From: Alphaproteobacteria bacterium
GTDB lineage: Bacteria > Pseudomonadota > Alphaproteobacteria > Caulobacterales > Maricaulaceae
DNA: 64,000 bases
Reading direction: 5' to 3'
NCBI GenBank assembly: GCA_024278855.1
Contig: JAJRSJ010000077.1
Location: 28,419-92,418, forward strand
Positions 1 through 9,389 of the stretch are shown here, in pieces (the stretch's first letter is position 1; each line of letters starts with the position of its first letter). The notes under the pieces are model-generated. The model had not been told where the DNA came from. It searched no databases and saw only the letters and a list, made by a program, of their open reading frames with translations. Both the position numbers and the translations under genes were made by a program.

Positions 1-1438
1 CTGTTCTGCGTGCAATATCTATACCTTGATCTTGTAATAAACCTACAAGCTTATCGTCCGACAGCACGTTTTTTGGTTCGCGTTCTTCTTCAATGAGGAT
101 TTTAACTTTATGGCGAACAGCTTCTGCCGAATAGGCCTCGCCGCCGTCCGTAGAAGCAATCGCGGCGGTGAAAAAATATTTAAGCTCAAAAGTACCGCGT
201 GTGGTGGCCATATACTTGTTGGAGGTGACGCGGCTAACCGTGCTTTCATGCATGTCTATGGCTTCGGCAATGGTTTTTAAATTCAGCGGCCGTAAATGGT
301 CAATGCCGTAGGCAAAAAAACCGTCTTGTTGTTTGACGATCTCGCTAGAAACCTTCAAAATTGTCCGGGCGCGCTGATCAAGGCTTTTGACTAGCCAAGA
401 CGCGTTTTGTGCGCATTCAGACATATAGGTTTTTACGTTTTCGTCCTTTGTCCCACCTAAAACTTCCGTGTAATAACGTGAATTGACCAAGACACGCGGC
501 AATGTATCAGAATTAAGCTCAACCGCCCAACCGCCATCAGGCCGTTCATGGATAAATACATCCGGCTCAACGGCCCCGGCAGTATCAACGCCAAAGGCCA
601 GTCCTGGTTTCGGGGCCAAGGCCCGCAAACGGGCCGTATAGACACCTAATTCGTCTTGGTTTAACCCGCAAATTTTAGAAAGCCCGGCCAAATCATGGTT
701 GGCCAACATATCCAGATTATCTAGCAATATCTGCATTTACCCATCAAGCTCGCTGCGTTCTTTGAGCTGTAAAGCCAAGCACTCGCTTAAATCGCGGGCC
801 ATAACGCCCGTGGGCTCAAACGTCTGCAAAATCGCTAACACCGCGCTTATGCGCGTTGGCTCTACCCCCAAACGATCAGCAAGCTCCGCCAAATCAGCGC
901 GAAGATAGCCGTTTTCATCTACCTGATCGATCAGATAGGCACCGATCATGCGCTCACGCTCATCATGTATGGCCATGGCCAACTGCCCCAAGAGGTGTTC
1001 GTTTAGGCTGATTTCATGGGCTGTATTGGCGGCCGGGTCATAATCTGTATTTGGAGAAAAAGACCCTCCCGAACCAGATTTGCTCCAGTCAACATCCCCG
1101 CCAACGGCCGCAGAACTGGGTGCTATCTCGGTTATGGTCGCATCTGCGTTTAACTGTCGCTCCGATGCATCCAAAGCGTCCGATGCAGCTTGTGAGGGGG
1201 CATTTAAATCAAGTTCAGCCAAACTAGTATCAGGCTCGGCTTTAACGGCGACGTCCTCGGTGCGGCGGTTCTCTGTACCCGTACCGCGCTCCAATAGAGG
1301 ATTGCTCTCCAATTGCTCTTCGACAAATGCCGACAGTTCAATATTTGACAAGGTCAAAAGCTTGATCGCCTGCTGCAATTGCGGCGTCATGGCCAGACCC
1401 GTGCCTTGTTTGAGCTTTATTTGCGGCGATAGCGCCAT
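1..1438 (-). pseudogene. rpoN: RNA polymerase sigma-54 factor, interrupted by an in-frame stop, partial at window edge
   Basis: Sigma-54 directs core RNA polymerase to -24/-12 promoters and needs enhancer-binding ATPases. The N-terminal 233 residues hold the glutamine-rich region I (LTPQLQQAIKLL-type, seen as MTPQLQQAIKLLTLSNIEL), an acidic linker and the start of the core-binding domain. The frame then meets TAA at 737-739, immediately followed by ATG, and continues open in the same frame to position 1. The downstream part reads as normal sigma-54: APKPG, then the helix-turn-helix segment HESTVSRVTSNKY, and it reaches ARRT, the first residues of the RpoN box, at the window edge. Only one codon is wrong; there is no frameshift. 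The start at 1438 has an AGGGG Shine-Dalgarno about 7 nt upstream. Either a real nonsense mutation or a base error; a protein stopping at 233 would lack all DNA-binding parts. Confidence 0.9.
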
Positions 1439-1556
1439 CTTGCACCCCTAATTCAGCCGGGAACATCCCCGACAGAACGGCATATATCACATCTCCCTTA
1501 AAGAGAAGTTTCACTCATACAAATTAGGGCAATAAGTTCGGAAAAATATACAGATC

Positions 1557-2975
1557 CTAATTTTCCCCATAAATGATTGGTTTTTTAGGGCTAGGGCTTT
1601 TAGAAACAGGGCTTTTTGGGTTGGGCATCGGAGCCAGTGTTTCTTGCTGCGGCTCTGAATTTGGCTCTGGTCGTGGTAATGGATAACCAGGTATGGTCAT
1701 ATTGCGACCTTCTGGTGTCCATGCGGCCAACATAAACCCGGTGATGTAATTTGGCGGCAGATTTAACACTTCTTCGCGGCCGCCGCGTGAGCGGATCAAC
1801 AGGCTAATCCCGTTGGTTTTAGCAGCGTCCAGACGTTTTCGCGGGACAAATACCCGCAAATTTTCCTGCCGGGCGCAATAACGCCGCACCACAGTATCTA
1901 CATAGCCCGGATTATAATACGGGTCAGTTGGATAATAATTCAAATGGCGACCAGACCGGAGACGGGTGCTAGATTTGTGTTGATTGCTTGAATTATTCCC
2001 GCTGTTGGAGGTGTTTCCAGTATTGGATCTGTGTGAGTTGGTGTTTGTAGTGTTGTGTGAGTTGGTGTTTGTAGTGTTTTGTTTAGGATGGTTGGTTCTA
2101 TATTGCGAAGCTTGTGTAGGTGTTCGCTTGTCCGACGGTGCGCGGGATGATGCGCGAGGCGAGCTTGATGCACCGCGTGTGGAGCTGTGTGGCTGTCTAG
2201 TGCTTTGCGGGCGGCCAGAGCTAGCATATGGGTGCGAACCTGGGTTAAAATACGGGCCAATCTCCGGCTCGGTACCGGGGCCATCAGGTTGAGGCGCAGG
2301 CTCATTTCTTGTCCGCCGACGTTTTGGTGGTCGTACAGGGGGATGTTCGGTTGTGCTTGTGGTATTATTGCCGTCTGCATGGTCGCGGGCTCTATCGTGG
2401 TCAGCATGATTATCATTATAGTCGGTATGGTCGTTTTGGTCATGATGCCTCCGGCGATCATAACGACCCCGCCGGTTATGGGGCCCCCTGTCAAAATTGC
2501 CATAACCGTAGTTATAATATCCTGCCCCGTAATACCCGTTGCCGAAAGGAAAGCGGCGTACATTTCGTGTATCGGCCCGACAATCCAGAACCGAGGCACC
2601 AAAATCGGCCAATTGGGCAATCTCGCCATCTGGCCATCTGGCCTGACTATATTGTCTGGTTTCCAAAGGATCAGGCGTAGCACTGGTGTAGCTGATAAGA
2701 ACATCTAGATAGGCGCCACCATTGTGAACCGTACCTTCCTTATCGGTAAATGGCCCGGCCGTGCGCAATTGCGCCATACCCGCAACTTTGGATCTTAGCT
2801 CTCTGAATGTTTTTACCGGTGGGGCGAGAATTTCGCTGACCCCCATATCAGGATAGTTTATTTGTACAGAGTTGGACGCAATGTCAACCGGTGTGCGGTG
2901 CTCCAGAGTTGTCGTACAGCCGCCTAGTATAACCACGCTAGTCAACAATACATGCTCAAAGTTTTTTATTCCCAT
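1557..2975 (-). CDS. Putative lipoprotein with long low-complexity His/Asp/Asn/Ser/Thr-rich centre
   Basis: A 472-residue protein of unknown function. The chosen ATG at 2975 gives a short signal peptide ending in the lipobox LGGC (Cys20), so it should be lipid-anchored; an upstream TTG at 2990 is possible but unneeded. Residues about 30-140 look folded. Residues about 140-330 are low complexity: Gly/Tyr-rich, then Arg/His/Asp/Asn-rich (RRHHDQNDHTDYNDNH), then Ser/Thr/Asn/Pro-rich, including an exact 24-bp tandem duplication. The C-terminal 120 residues look globular again (YCARQENLRVFVPRKRLD) and end in a Pro/Ser/Lys tail. It lies upstream of rpoN on the same strand with a 118-bp gap. The His/Asp stretch might bind metal, but this is only inference. 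I do not recognise the family. Confidence 0.7.
   Translation of the reverse strand: MGIKNFEHVLLTSVVILGGCTTTLEHRTPVDIASNSVQINYPDMGVSEILAPPVKTFRELRSKVAGMAQLRTAGPFTDKEGTVHNGGAYLDVLISYTSATPDPLETRQYSQARWPDGEIAQLADFGASVLDCRADTRNVRRFPFGNGYYGAGYYNYGYGNFDRGPHNRRGRYDRRRHHDQNDHTDYNDNHADHDRARDHADGNNTTSTTEHPPVRPPKRRRTRNEPAPQPDGPGTEPEIGPYFNPGSHPYASSGRPQSTRQPHSSTRGASSSPRASSRAPSDKRTPTQASQYRTNHPKQNTTNTNSHNTTNTNSHRSNTGNTSNSGNNSSNQHKSSTRLRSGRHLNYYPTDPYYNPGYVDTVVRRYCARQENLRVFVPRKRLDAAKTNGISLLIRSRGGREEVLNLPPNYITGFMLAAWTPEGRNMTIPGYPLPRPEPNSEPQQETLAPMPNPKSPVSKSPSPKKPIIYGEN
2031..2078. repeat. Exact 24-bp tandem duplication inside lipoprotein gene
   Basis: Two identical 24-bp units (2031-2054 and 2055-2078) encode a repeated Asn/Thr/Ser/His octapeptide in the disordered centre of the lipoprotein. 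The unit length keeps the reading frame. It is one of a set of short tandem duplications in this window. Confidence 0.9.
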
Positions 2976-3219
2976 GCACAACCATAGCACAGAGCAACAA
3001 TCCAGCCAAGGTGTATTCTAAGGCAATGTCAGGTGAACAATAGGCCATTTATTACAAAAAGGTTGGGCTAAGTGTTAAACACGGCCAAAATACCTAATTT
3101 GGCGCTATTTCCTGATTTTGGTTTTTTGGGCTTGCCATTGGGTTGATTCCTGCAAAAATTGGCTTTAAAGCAAAATTATGTAACTACATTTCGCGGCTTT
3201 GCTTTACATGGGAGCTAAG

Positions 3220-3723
3220 GTGGTTGATTTATTAAGTGAAAAACGTGAGGCGGTGTTTTCGGATTGCCGCAAATACCGCTACAGCCTGTCGCAAATATGG
3301 GACGAGGATAAAGAGCCGCTCTATTGGTTGATGCTCAACCCAAGCACGGCGGATGAAGTTAAAAATGATCCCACGGTAGAGCGCTGCGAACGCCGGGCCA
3401 GGATGTGGGGTTACGGCGGCTCTGTGGTACTGAATATTTTCGCCTACCGGGCCACCGACCCCAAAAACATGCGCACCCAAAAAGACCCGGTTGGGCCAGA
3501 CAATGATGCGTGGATAAGAAAACTGGCCCGGCGCAGTCAAGAGCTCGTTGTGGTCGGCGGCTGGGGTGAACACGGCTCCCATATGGCGCGCGGCCAAGCC
3601 GTTCTGGATATTTTCAAGCAAGCAAATGGCCGCATAAATGCTCTAAAAATCAACGCATCCGGTCACCCGGCCCATCCGCTCTACATAGCTTATGACAAAA
3701 CCCCATTTTTGATGGAAGGTTAA
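3220..3723 (+). CDS. DUF1643 family protein
   Basis: A protein of about 167 residues in the DUF1643 family, whose biochemical role is not established. Family hallmarks seen are the early Tyr-Arg-Tyr segment (CRKYRYSLSQIWD), the core motif MLNPSTADE, the following DPTVERCERRA segment, VLNIFAYRATDP, and the C-terminal GHPAHPLYI. The GTG at 3220 is preferred because GGAG (3211-3214) sits 5 nt before it and family members begin near this point; ATG at 3208 is in frame but has no visible ribosome site. The gene stands alone on the plus strand and its stop overlaps the stop of puuD by 4 bp, so the two are convergent. Confidence 0.85.
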   Translation: MVDLLSEKREAVFSDCRKYRYSLSQIWDEDKEPLYWLMLNPSTADEVKNDPTVERCERRARMWGYGGSVVLNIFAYRATDPKNMRTQKDPVGPDNDAWIRKLARRSQELVVVGGWGEHGSHMARGQAVLDIFKQANGRINALKINASGHPAHPLYIAYDKTPFLMEG

Positions 3724-4898
3724 TCCCTCTCGATCCAGACCCGCAACAATTCCCGCTCCGCGTCCGTCATACCGGTTTCGTTGCCGAGCGGCATATCTTT
3801 GCTGGTGACAGTGCGTTCAAGGATAAGGGCTTTATTTTGACGAATAAGTTCGTCTGTGTCGAGCCGAAACCCTGCTTGTGGTTCGTCGAAACTTTCGTGG
3901 GTCGGGTTCGGGGCGTGACAGGCGGTGCAGTGTTTGTTGATGATTTGGCGGGCCGCTTGGAAGCTCGCTTCACCGACATTTTGCGGCGCGGTTTTTTTTA
4001 AGGCGAGCGGAAATGTGACGGCGGCAATCATGAAAACCACGGCAGCAATAACAAATGGGGCTTTGGGTTTGTTCGTATGTCGCAAATTGAAATAATGGCG
4101 CACGGCTATACCGGCTAGGGAAATCAATGCCAGACTGAGCCAACCAATACCGGAACCGTATGTCATGGGATAATGCGCCGAGGTCATGATGAACAAGACG
4201 GGCAGTGTCATATAATTATTGTGCATGCTTCGAAGTTTGGCCGCTTTGCCAAATTCCGGATTGACCGGACGGCCCGCGATCAAATCAGCGACGACTATTT
4301 TTTGGTTCGGGATAATATTAAAAAACACATTGCCCGCCATGATGGTTCCAATCATGGCCCCGATCTGCATATAAGCGGCCCGGTCGGAGAATGTCTTGCC
4401 TGCAATTATGGCCGCAAGTGTGAACAAGGCGAACAACAAAACCGCAAACAATTTTGGGTGTTTGCGCAAGGGTGATTTGCACATCAGATCATATATGACC
4501 CATCCCCCCGCCAGCATAGCCAGACTGGCGCTAATGGCTTGCCAGCTCTCCAGAGCCATTTTGCTTTTGTCGATCAAATATAAATTAGCCCCGTAATAAT
4601 AAATCACGGCCATAAGCAAAAACCCGCTAATCCAGGTAAAATAGGCTTCATATTTGAACCAGTGCAAATGGCTGGGCATATTGCCCGGTGCGGACATGTA
4701 TTTTTTGTTGTGGTAAAACCCGCCGCCGTGTACCGACCAAAGCTCGCCGTCTGCTTCGCCCTTCTTGACCTTTTCGGGCCGCTCCAGATTATTATCAAGC
4801 CAGACAAAATAAAAGCTGGCCCCGATCCAGGCAATGCCAGTGATTACATGCAGCCAACGCAATATCAGGGAAATCCAGGTGGTATAATCAATGGCCAT
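3720..4898 (-). CDS. puuD: Membrane urate hydroxylase with C-terminal cytochrome c domain
   Basis: PuuD oxidises urate to 5-hydroxyisourate and passes electrons to a c-type cytochrome rather than to oxygen. The 392-residue protein begins with the urate-oxidase N-terminal membrane domain (WLHVITGIAWIGASFYFVWLD), has several hydrophobic helices across residues 1-300, and ends in a cytochrome c module with the haem motif CTACH at about 324-328 and a later Met (KDMPLGN) suited as axial ligand. The length agrees with the fused PuuD type. The start codon follows the xdhC stop directly and AGGA lies 7 nt upstream, so it is the last gene of the hiuH-xdhABC-puuD operon. Urate made by XdhAB in the cytoplasm would be its substrate. 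Confidence 0.92.
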   Translation of the reverse strand: MAIDYTTWISLILRWLHVITGIAWIGASFYFVWLDNNLERPEKVKKGEADGELWSVHGGGFYHNKKYMSAPGNMPSHLHWFKYEAYFTWISGFLLMAVIYYYGANLYLIDKSKMALESWQAISASLAMLAGGWVIYDLMCKSPLRKHPKLFAVLLFALFTLAAIIAGKTFSDRAAYMQIGAMIGTIMAGNVFFNIIPNQKIVVADLIAGRPVNPEFGKAAKLRSMHNNYMTLPVLFIMTSAHYPMTYGSGIGWLSLALISLAGIAVRHYFNLRHTNKPKAPFVIAAVVFMIAAVTFPLALKKTAPQNVGEASFQAARQIINKHCTACHAPNPTHESFDEPQAGFRLDTDELIRQNKALILERTVTSKDMPLGNETGMTDAERELLRVWIERD

Positions 4899-5675
4899 TT
4901 ATTGTCCTATAATTTGTAACAATTGCGCAGCCACAGAGGCCGCAATAATTTCGGGTTCTTTGCCTTGTATGCCCTCAACACCAATTGGGCAAGTCAAGCG
5001 GGAGATTTGTACGGCGGAGAAGCCGTCTTTCTTAAGCCGAGACATAACCCGCGCCCGTTTAGTCTTGGAGCCGATCAAACCGAGATAGGCAAAATTTCCG
5101 CGCTCTAGCACTGCGCAAACCAATTGATAATCCAACGTATGGTCATGGGTCATGATCAAGAACAAAGCATCTTTGGGGGCATCCGCAATGATGGGCGCTG
5201 GCTCAGAAAATGTTCTTACATTATCCGTAGTCTTTTCCGCACGTGTATCGTAGCATCTCACCTCAAATGGTAAGGGGGCCAGTGTGTGCATCAGCGCAGT
5301 TCCGACATGTCCGGCGCCAAATAGATAAAGCGGGCTATAGGCCGGGCTTTGTGTTTGCGGCAAGTCCGATAGGCTTTCAATATTTTGCAAAACCAACTGA
5401 ACCCGCCCGCCGCAGCATTGCTCCACGTCCGGGCCAAGGATATAATCCAGTGTTTGGCCGTCTTTGACTTTGCTCTCCAGGCATTTCCGCGCCGCAATGA
5501 TGGCCGCGTTCTCCAAATTGCCGCCGCCTATAGTACCGTATTCGCGTTTGCGTGTGACCAACATGACCGTACCGACATCTCGCGGGGTTGATCCTTCGGT
5601 TTTTTCTATACGTACTAGGCAAAATATTTTGCCCTTGTCTAGCAGGGTTTCAGCCGCACTTTGCCAGTTAAACAT
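4899..5675 (-). CDS. xdhC: Xanthine dehydrogenase accessory protein XdhC
   Basis: XdhC binds molybdenum cofactor and inserts the sulphurated form into the XdhB subunit. The 258-residue protein carries the family N-terminal segment FCLVRIEKTEGSTPRDVGTVMLVT, the cysteine pair in EQCCGGRVQL, a Rossmann-like LYLFGAGHVGTALM at about residues 118-131, the segment FLIMTHDHTLDYQLV, and the C-terminal RLTCPIGVEGIQGKEPEIIAASVAA. Its ATG overlaps the last codons of xdhB, indicating translational coupling. Its presence argues that this locus was built for a functional xanthine dehydrogenase even though xdhA now has a stop. Confidence 0.93.
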   Translation of the reverse strand: MFNWQSAAETLLDKGKIFCLVRIEKTEGSTPRDVGTVMLVTRKREYGTIGGGNLENAAIIAARKCLESKVKDGQTLDYILGPDVEQCCGGRVQLVLQNIESLSDLPQTQSPAYSPLYLFGAGHVGTALMHTLAPLPFEVRCYDTRAEKTTDNVRTFSEPAPIIADAPKDALFLIMTHDHTLDYQLVCAVLERGNFAYLGLIGSKTKRARVMSRLKKDGFSAVQISRLTCPIGVEGIQGKEPEIIAASVAAQLLQIIGQ

Positions 5676-7953
5676 TGCTGATCGACATAACGGCCCGCAG
5701 GATTTCTTCGGGCGTGGCGGGGGTGTTTAAAGCTGCGCGGGACTTGTAATCGCGCGCGGCGCATACGGCGTCCGCCAACGCGCAGTGTACGGAATTGGCC
5801 AGCATGAACGGTGGTTCACCAACGGCTTTGGAACGGTAAATCGTCGCCTCGCGGTTACGGCCTTTGTCCCATATGGCAATGTTCATAATCTTTGGCCGAT
5901 CACCAATGGTCGGAATTTTATAGGTGGACGGCGCGTGGGTTTTCAGGTGACCGTCCGTCCCGTACACCAGTTCTTCACAGGTCAGCCAACCCATGCCTTG
6001 AATAAACCCACCTTCAATTTGGCCCAGATCAATCGCCGGGTTTAAGGACTTGCCGCAATCGTGCAAAATGTCAACGCGGGTGGTTTTATTCTCCCCGGTC
6101 AGGGTATCAATAATGACTTCGGATACTGCGGCGCCGTAGGCGAAATAATAAAACGGATTGCCCATCAAGGTCGCAGGATTGTAGCGGATTTTGGGCGTTT
6201 TATAAAACCCGGTGGCGGACAGCTGGATGCGGGCTTCATAGGCGGATAGGGTCAAATCAGCGAAGGAAATGGATTGGCCTGTCCCATATATATGACCGCC
6301 TTCAAACTGGATTTCGGTTTCCGCACAGCCCCATTTTTTGGCGGCATGGGCAATCAATCTCAGTTTAATTTTGCGGGCCGCATTTAAGGCCGCCATGCCG
6401 TTTAAATCCGTGCCGCTTGATGCGGCGGTGGCGGATGTGTTGGGGACTTTATCGGTGCGGGTTGCGCTGATTTTAATTTGCGCCAGCGGGATTTTAAACT
6501 CTTCGGCCACCACTTGCGCTACCTTGATAAACAGACCCTGACCCATTTCCGTACCGCCGTGGTTTAGATGCACGGAACCGTCTGCGTAAACATGAATGAG
6601 CGCACCAGCTTGGTTGAGATGGGTTTTGGTAAAACTGATGCCGAATTTGACGGGTGTAATGGCAATGCCTTTTCTCAGGATTTTACTGGTCTTGTTAAAA
6701 CTGCGAATTTCTGCGCGGCGTTTACGGTAATCGCTGGTCTGCGCCAACGCCTCCAGTATTTCCTTGATCACCGCGTCTTCGACGGTTTGGCCGTAAGGCG
6801 TGTTGTTGGTTTGCCCTTCTCCGTAAGCATTGAGCAGGCGCACATCTAGCGGGTCTTTGTTTAGAGAAAACGCAATGTCTTCGATAACTTTCTCAATCCC
6901 GAGCATTCCCTGCGGCCCGCCAAACCCGCGAAAGGCGGTGTTGGATACGGTGTGGGTTTTATAGCGGTGTGAGGTAATATGGGCGGTGGGCAAATCGTAA
7001 GCATTATCGGTATGAAACATGGCCCGGTCATTGATTGGCCCTGACAAATCTTTCGAACGGCCACAGCGCGATTCCAGAACTACCTTAAGCCCCATAATGC
7101 GCCCGGTCTCGTCATAACCGCATTCATAACAATAGATAAAATCATGGCGTTTGCCGGTCATTTTCATATCGTCGTCGCGGTCGAGGCGGCACTTTACCGC
7201 TTGCCCGGTTTTTACCACCGCCAAAGCGGACGCCGCCGCCATAATAGCGGGTTGGGTTTCCTTGCCGCCAAATGCCCCGCCCATCCTGCGGACTTCCACG
7301 GTCACGTCTTTTTGGGTGCGGCCCAAAACATGGGCGACCACATGCTGAATTTCCGTCGGATTTTGGGTCGAGGAATAGACATGCACATCCCCGTCGTCCA
7401 TGGGGAGTGACATGGCGATCATACCCTCAAGATAGAAATGATCCTGCCCGCCAATGACCAGCTTGCCCTCTATGCGGTGGGGCGCAGATTTTATAGCTTT
7501 GGGCGCATCGCCCTTTGCCATTGTCTTTGCGGGTTCAATCACCAGTTCCGCATCTCTCGCCTGCCCGATTGTGATAATGGCTGGCAAAGGGGCATAGTCT
7601 ATTTTGGCTAGCTTGGCGGCACGTGTAGCCAGTTCGCGGGTCGTGGCCACCACGGCGAATATTGGTTGACCCACATATTCGACCAAACCATCCGCAAACA
7701 AAGGGTCGTCGCCGCCAAACGGGCTGATGTCGTTATGGCCTGGAATGTCTTTGGCGGTGAGAACGCAAGCCACACCTCGTGCATTTTTTACAGCCGACAA
7801 ATCCATGGATTTTATTTGCGCGTGTGCTTCGCTGCTCATGGCGATATACATGTGCAGCAAAGCTTTGGGTTCGGGAATGTCGTCCAGATATTGCGCCGTG
7901 CCGCAAGCTTGTTTGAGAGCGCTGTCATGGGGGACGGATTTATGTACACTCAT
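5668..7953 (-). CDS. xdhB: Xanthine dehydrogenase, molybdopterin-binding subunit
   Basis: The large subunit carries the molybdenum cofactor where hypoxanthine and xanthine are hydroxylated to urate. The 761-residue protein shows the xanthine-oxidase a/b hammerhead near the start (HDSALKQACGTAQYLDDI), the cofactor-contact motif RRMGGAFGGKE, AFRGFGGPQG, and the catalytic-glutamate segment SKAVGEPPFMLA near the C-terminus. ATG at 7953 overlaps the xdhA stop as ATGA, so it is preferred to the upstream start that would overlap xdhA by more. It sits in the hiuH-xdhA-xdhB-xdhC-puuD operon. The gene itself is intact. Confidence 0.93.
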   Translation of the reverse strand: MSVHKSVPHDSALKQACGTAQYLDDIPEPKALLHMYIAMSSEAHAQIKSMDLSAVKNARGVACVLTAKDIPGHNDISPFGGDDPLFADGLVEYVGQPIFAVVATTRELATRAAKLAKIDYAPLPAIITIGQARDAELVIEPAKTMAKGDAPKAIKSAPHRIEGKLVIGGQDHFYLEGMIAMSLPMDDGDVHVYSSTQNPTEIQHVVAHVLGRTQKDVTVEVRRMGGAFGGKETQPAIMAAASALAVVKTGQAVKCRLDRDDDMKMTGKRHDFIYCYECGYDETGRIMGLKVVLESRCGRSKDLSGPINDRAMFHTDNAYDLPTAHITSHRYKTHTVSNTAFRGFGGPQGMLGIEKVIEDIAFSLNKDPLDVRLLNAYGEGQTNNTPYGQTVEDAVIKEILEALAQTSDYRKRRAEIRSFNKTSKILRKGIAITPVKFGISFTKTHLNQAGALIHVYADGSVHLNHGGTEMGQGLFIKVAQVVAEEFKIPLAQIKISATRTDKVPNTSATAASSGTDLNGMAALNAARKIKLRLIAHAAKKWGCAETEIQFEGGHIYGTGQSISFADLTLSAYEARIQLSATGFYKTPKIRYNPATLMGNPFYYFAYGAAVSEVIIDTLTGENKTTRVDILHDCGKSLNPAIDLGQIEGGFIQGMGWLTCEELVYGTDGHLKTHAPSTYKIPTIGDRPKIMNIAIWDKGRNREATIYRSKAVGEPPFMLANSVHCALADAVCAARDYKSRAALNTPATPEEILRAVMSISNV

Positions 7954-9389
7954 ATATCTGCCTCTAGCACGTGGATCGGTTCTTCGGCCTTGCTTTCCAA
8001 CCACGCTTTCAAAATCAGGTTTTGTGCGACTTGCAAACGGTAGCTTTTGCTGGCCCGCATGTCGCTAATGGGGGTGAAGTCCTTGCCAAGTGCAAGCATC
8101 GCCTTGCGCGCATTTTGTTCAGACCATGGTTGGTTTTCCAAAGCGGCTTCGGCATTTGCGGCCCGCTTGGGCGTAGCCGCCATGCCGCCGTAAGCTATGC
8201 GCACATTGGCGCAAACCCCGTCCTTGAGGTCAAAGCTCATAGCCATACACAGGGCGGAAATATCGCTCTGGGGGCGTTTGGAAATTTTATAGGCAAAGTA
8301 ATGCTGATCCGGGCCAATTTTTGGCACAATGATAGAGTGAATAAATTCTCCGGGGCGTAAATCCTGCCTGCCGTAGTCAACGAAATAATCTTCCAAAGGA
8401 ATGACCCGCTCCGCCACGCCCTTTTGCAAAACAAGACTGGCTCCCGCCGCAATTAACAAAGGCGGCATATCGCCTATGGGTGAGCCGTTGGCGATATTGC
8501 CGCCGAGCGTGCCAATATTTCGGATTTGCGCGCCGCCAATCCGGCGCATAACCGTATCCATATCGGGGTAAAAAATGCCCAGTTCAGAAATTGCGTCGGC
8601 GTATTTTACGCCCGCGCCAATGATCAGGTTATCGGAAATATCAGCGATTTCATTAAGCGCGGCGATATTGCCAAGATAGATAACCGCCTCTAGGGTTTTG
8701 TGCTACTTGGTGACCCATAGCCCGATATCAGTACCGCCTGCCAGTAATGTAGTCTTTGGATATTCGCCTAACAGTTTCGCCAGTTGGATCACCGTTTTGG
8801 GTATGAAGAACCGCTTGTCCGTGCCGTAAATATTGGCACTTAACTTGACCAGTTCGCCGTGTTGCAAGGCTTTAAGCGCCTGCGCATTGTCCGGTATTCC
8901 GGCCTCACCACCCATAGCCATTGCCGCGTCAATGATGGGGCCGTAACCTGTACATCTGCACAGATTCCCCGCCAAAGCCTCGTCTATATTGTCACGAGTA
9001 CGGGGCAGATCGTCTGTCTGCAATGCGACAAGCGACATGACAATCCCGGGTGTACAAAACCCGCACTGGGAGGCGTGTTTGTCCGCCACCAGTTCCTGTA
9101 TTTTGTTGGGCGTGTCTGGTGTGCCGATACCCTCTACGGTGCGCAATTCCTTGCCGTCCAGCGTGCCGATAAACAAGATGCAGGTATTGACAGCGCGGCT
9201 ACGAATTTTGCCGTCAACAAGCTCGTCCAGCACCACCGTACAAGCACCGCAATCACCCTCCGCGCAACCTTCTTTGGTGCCGGTTTTCATGCGCCGCTCG
9301 CGCAAATATTGCAACACGGTCATGGTCGGGTCGAGACGACTTTCGGTGACAATTTCGCCGTCCAGTACAAATTGGATATAGTCGCGCAT
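7950..9389 (-). pseudogene. xdhA: Xanthine dehydrogenase small subunit (2Fe-2S and FAD domains), interrupted by in-frame TAG
   Basis: This subunit carries two [2Fe-2S] clusters and FAD for electron transfer from the molybdenum centre. The first 228 residues have the plant-type cluster motif (Cys42, 47, 50, 70) and the second cluster (QCGFC, LCRC; Cys109, 112, 144, 146), then the start of the FAD domain with LLAGGTDIGLWVTK. TAG at 8703-8705 follows this Lys. The same frame continues without another stop through the rest of the FAD domain (IGGAQIRNIGTLGGNIANGSPIGDMPP) to 7950, total 479 codons, the usual family length. Homologues commonly have Gln after VTK, so CAG to TAG is the simplest cause. 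ATG overlaps the hiuH stop; the end overlaps xdhB. Broken unless the stop is read through or is a sequence error. Confidence 0.9.

Noticed and set aside
1940..2708. Open frames on both strands within the lipoprotein gene
   Set aside because: They arise from the low-complexity centre of the lipoprotein and lack signal, motif or ribosome site of their own.
734..8705. Reassigned stop codons (TAA/TAG read as Gln) as the cause of the in-frame stops in rpoN and xdhA
   Set aside because: Many other genes in the window end at TAA or TAG at their normal family length (for example uraD neighbours, fliN, flgH, flagellin, serS), so these codons act as real stops here.
8703..8705. Pyrrolysine or selenocysteine at the in-frame stop codons
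   Set aside because: Neither family uses these residues at the site, TAA is never used for them, and no specialised tRNA or downstream element was seen.
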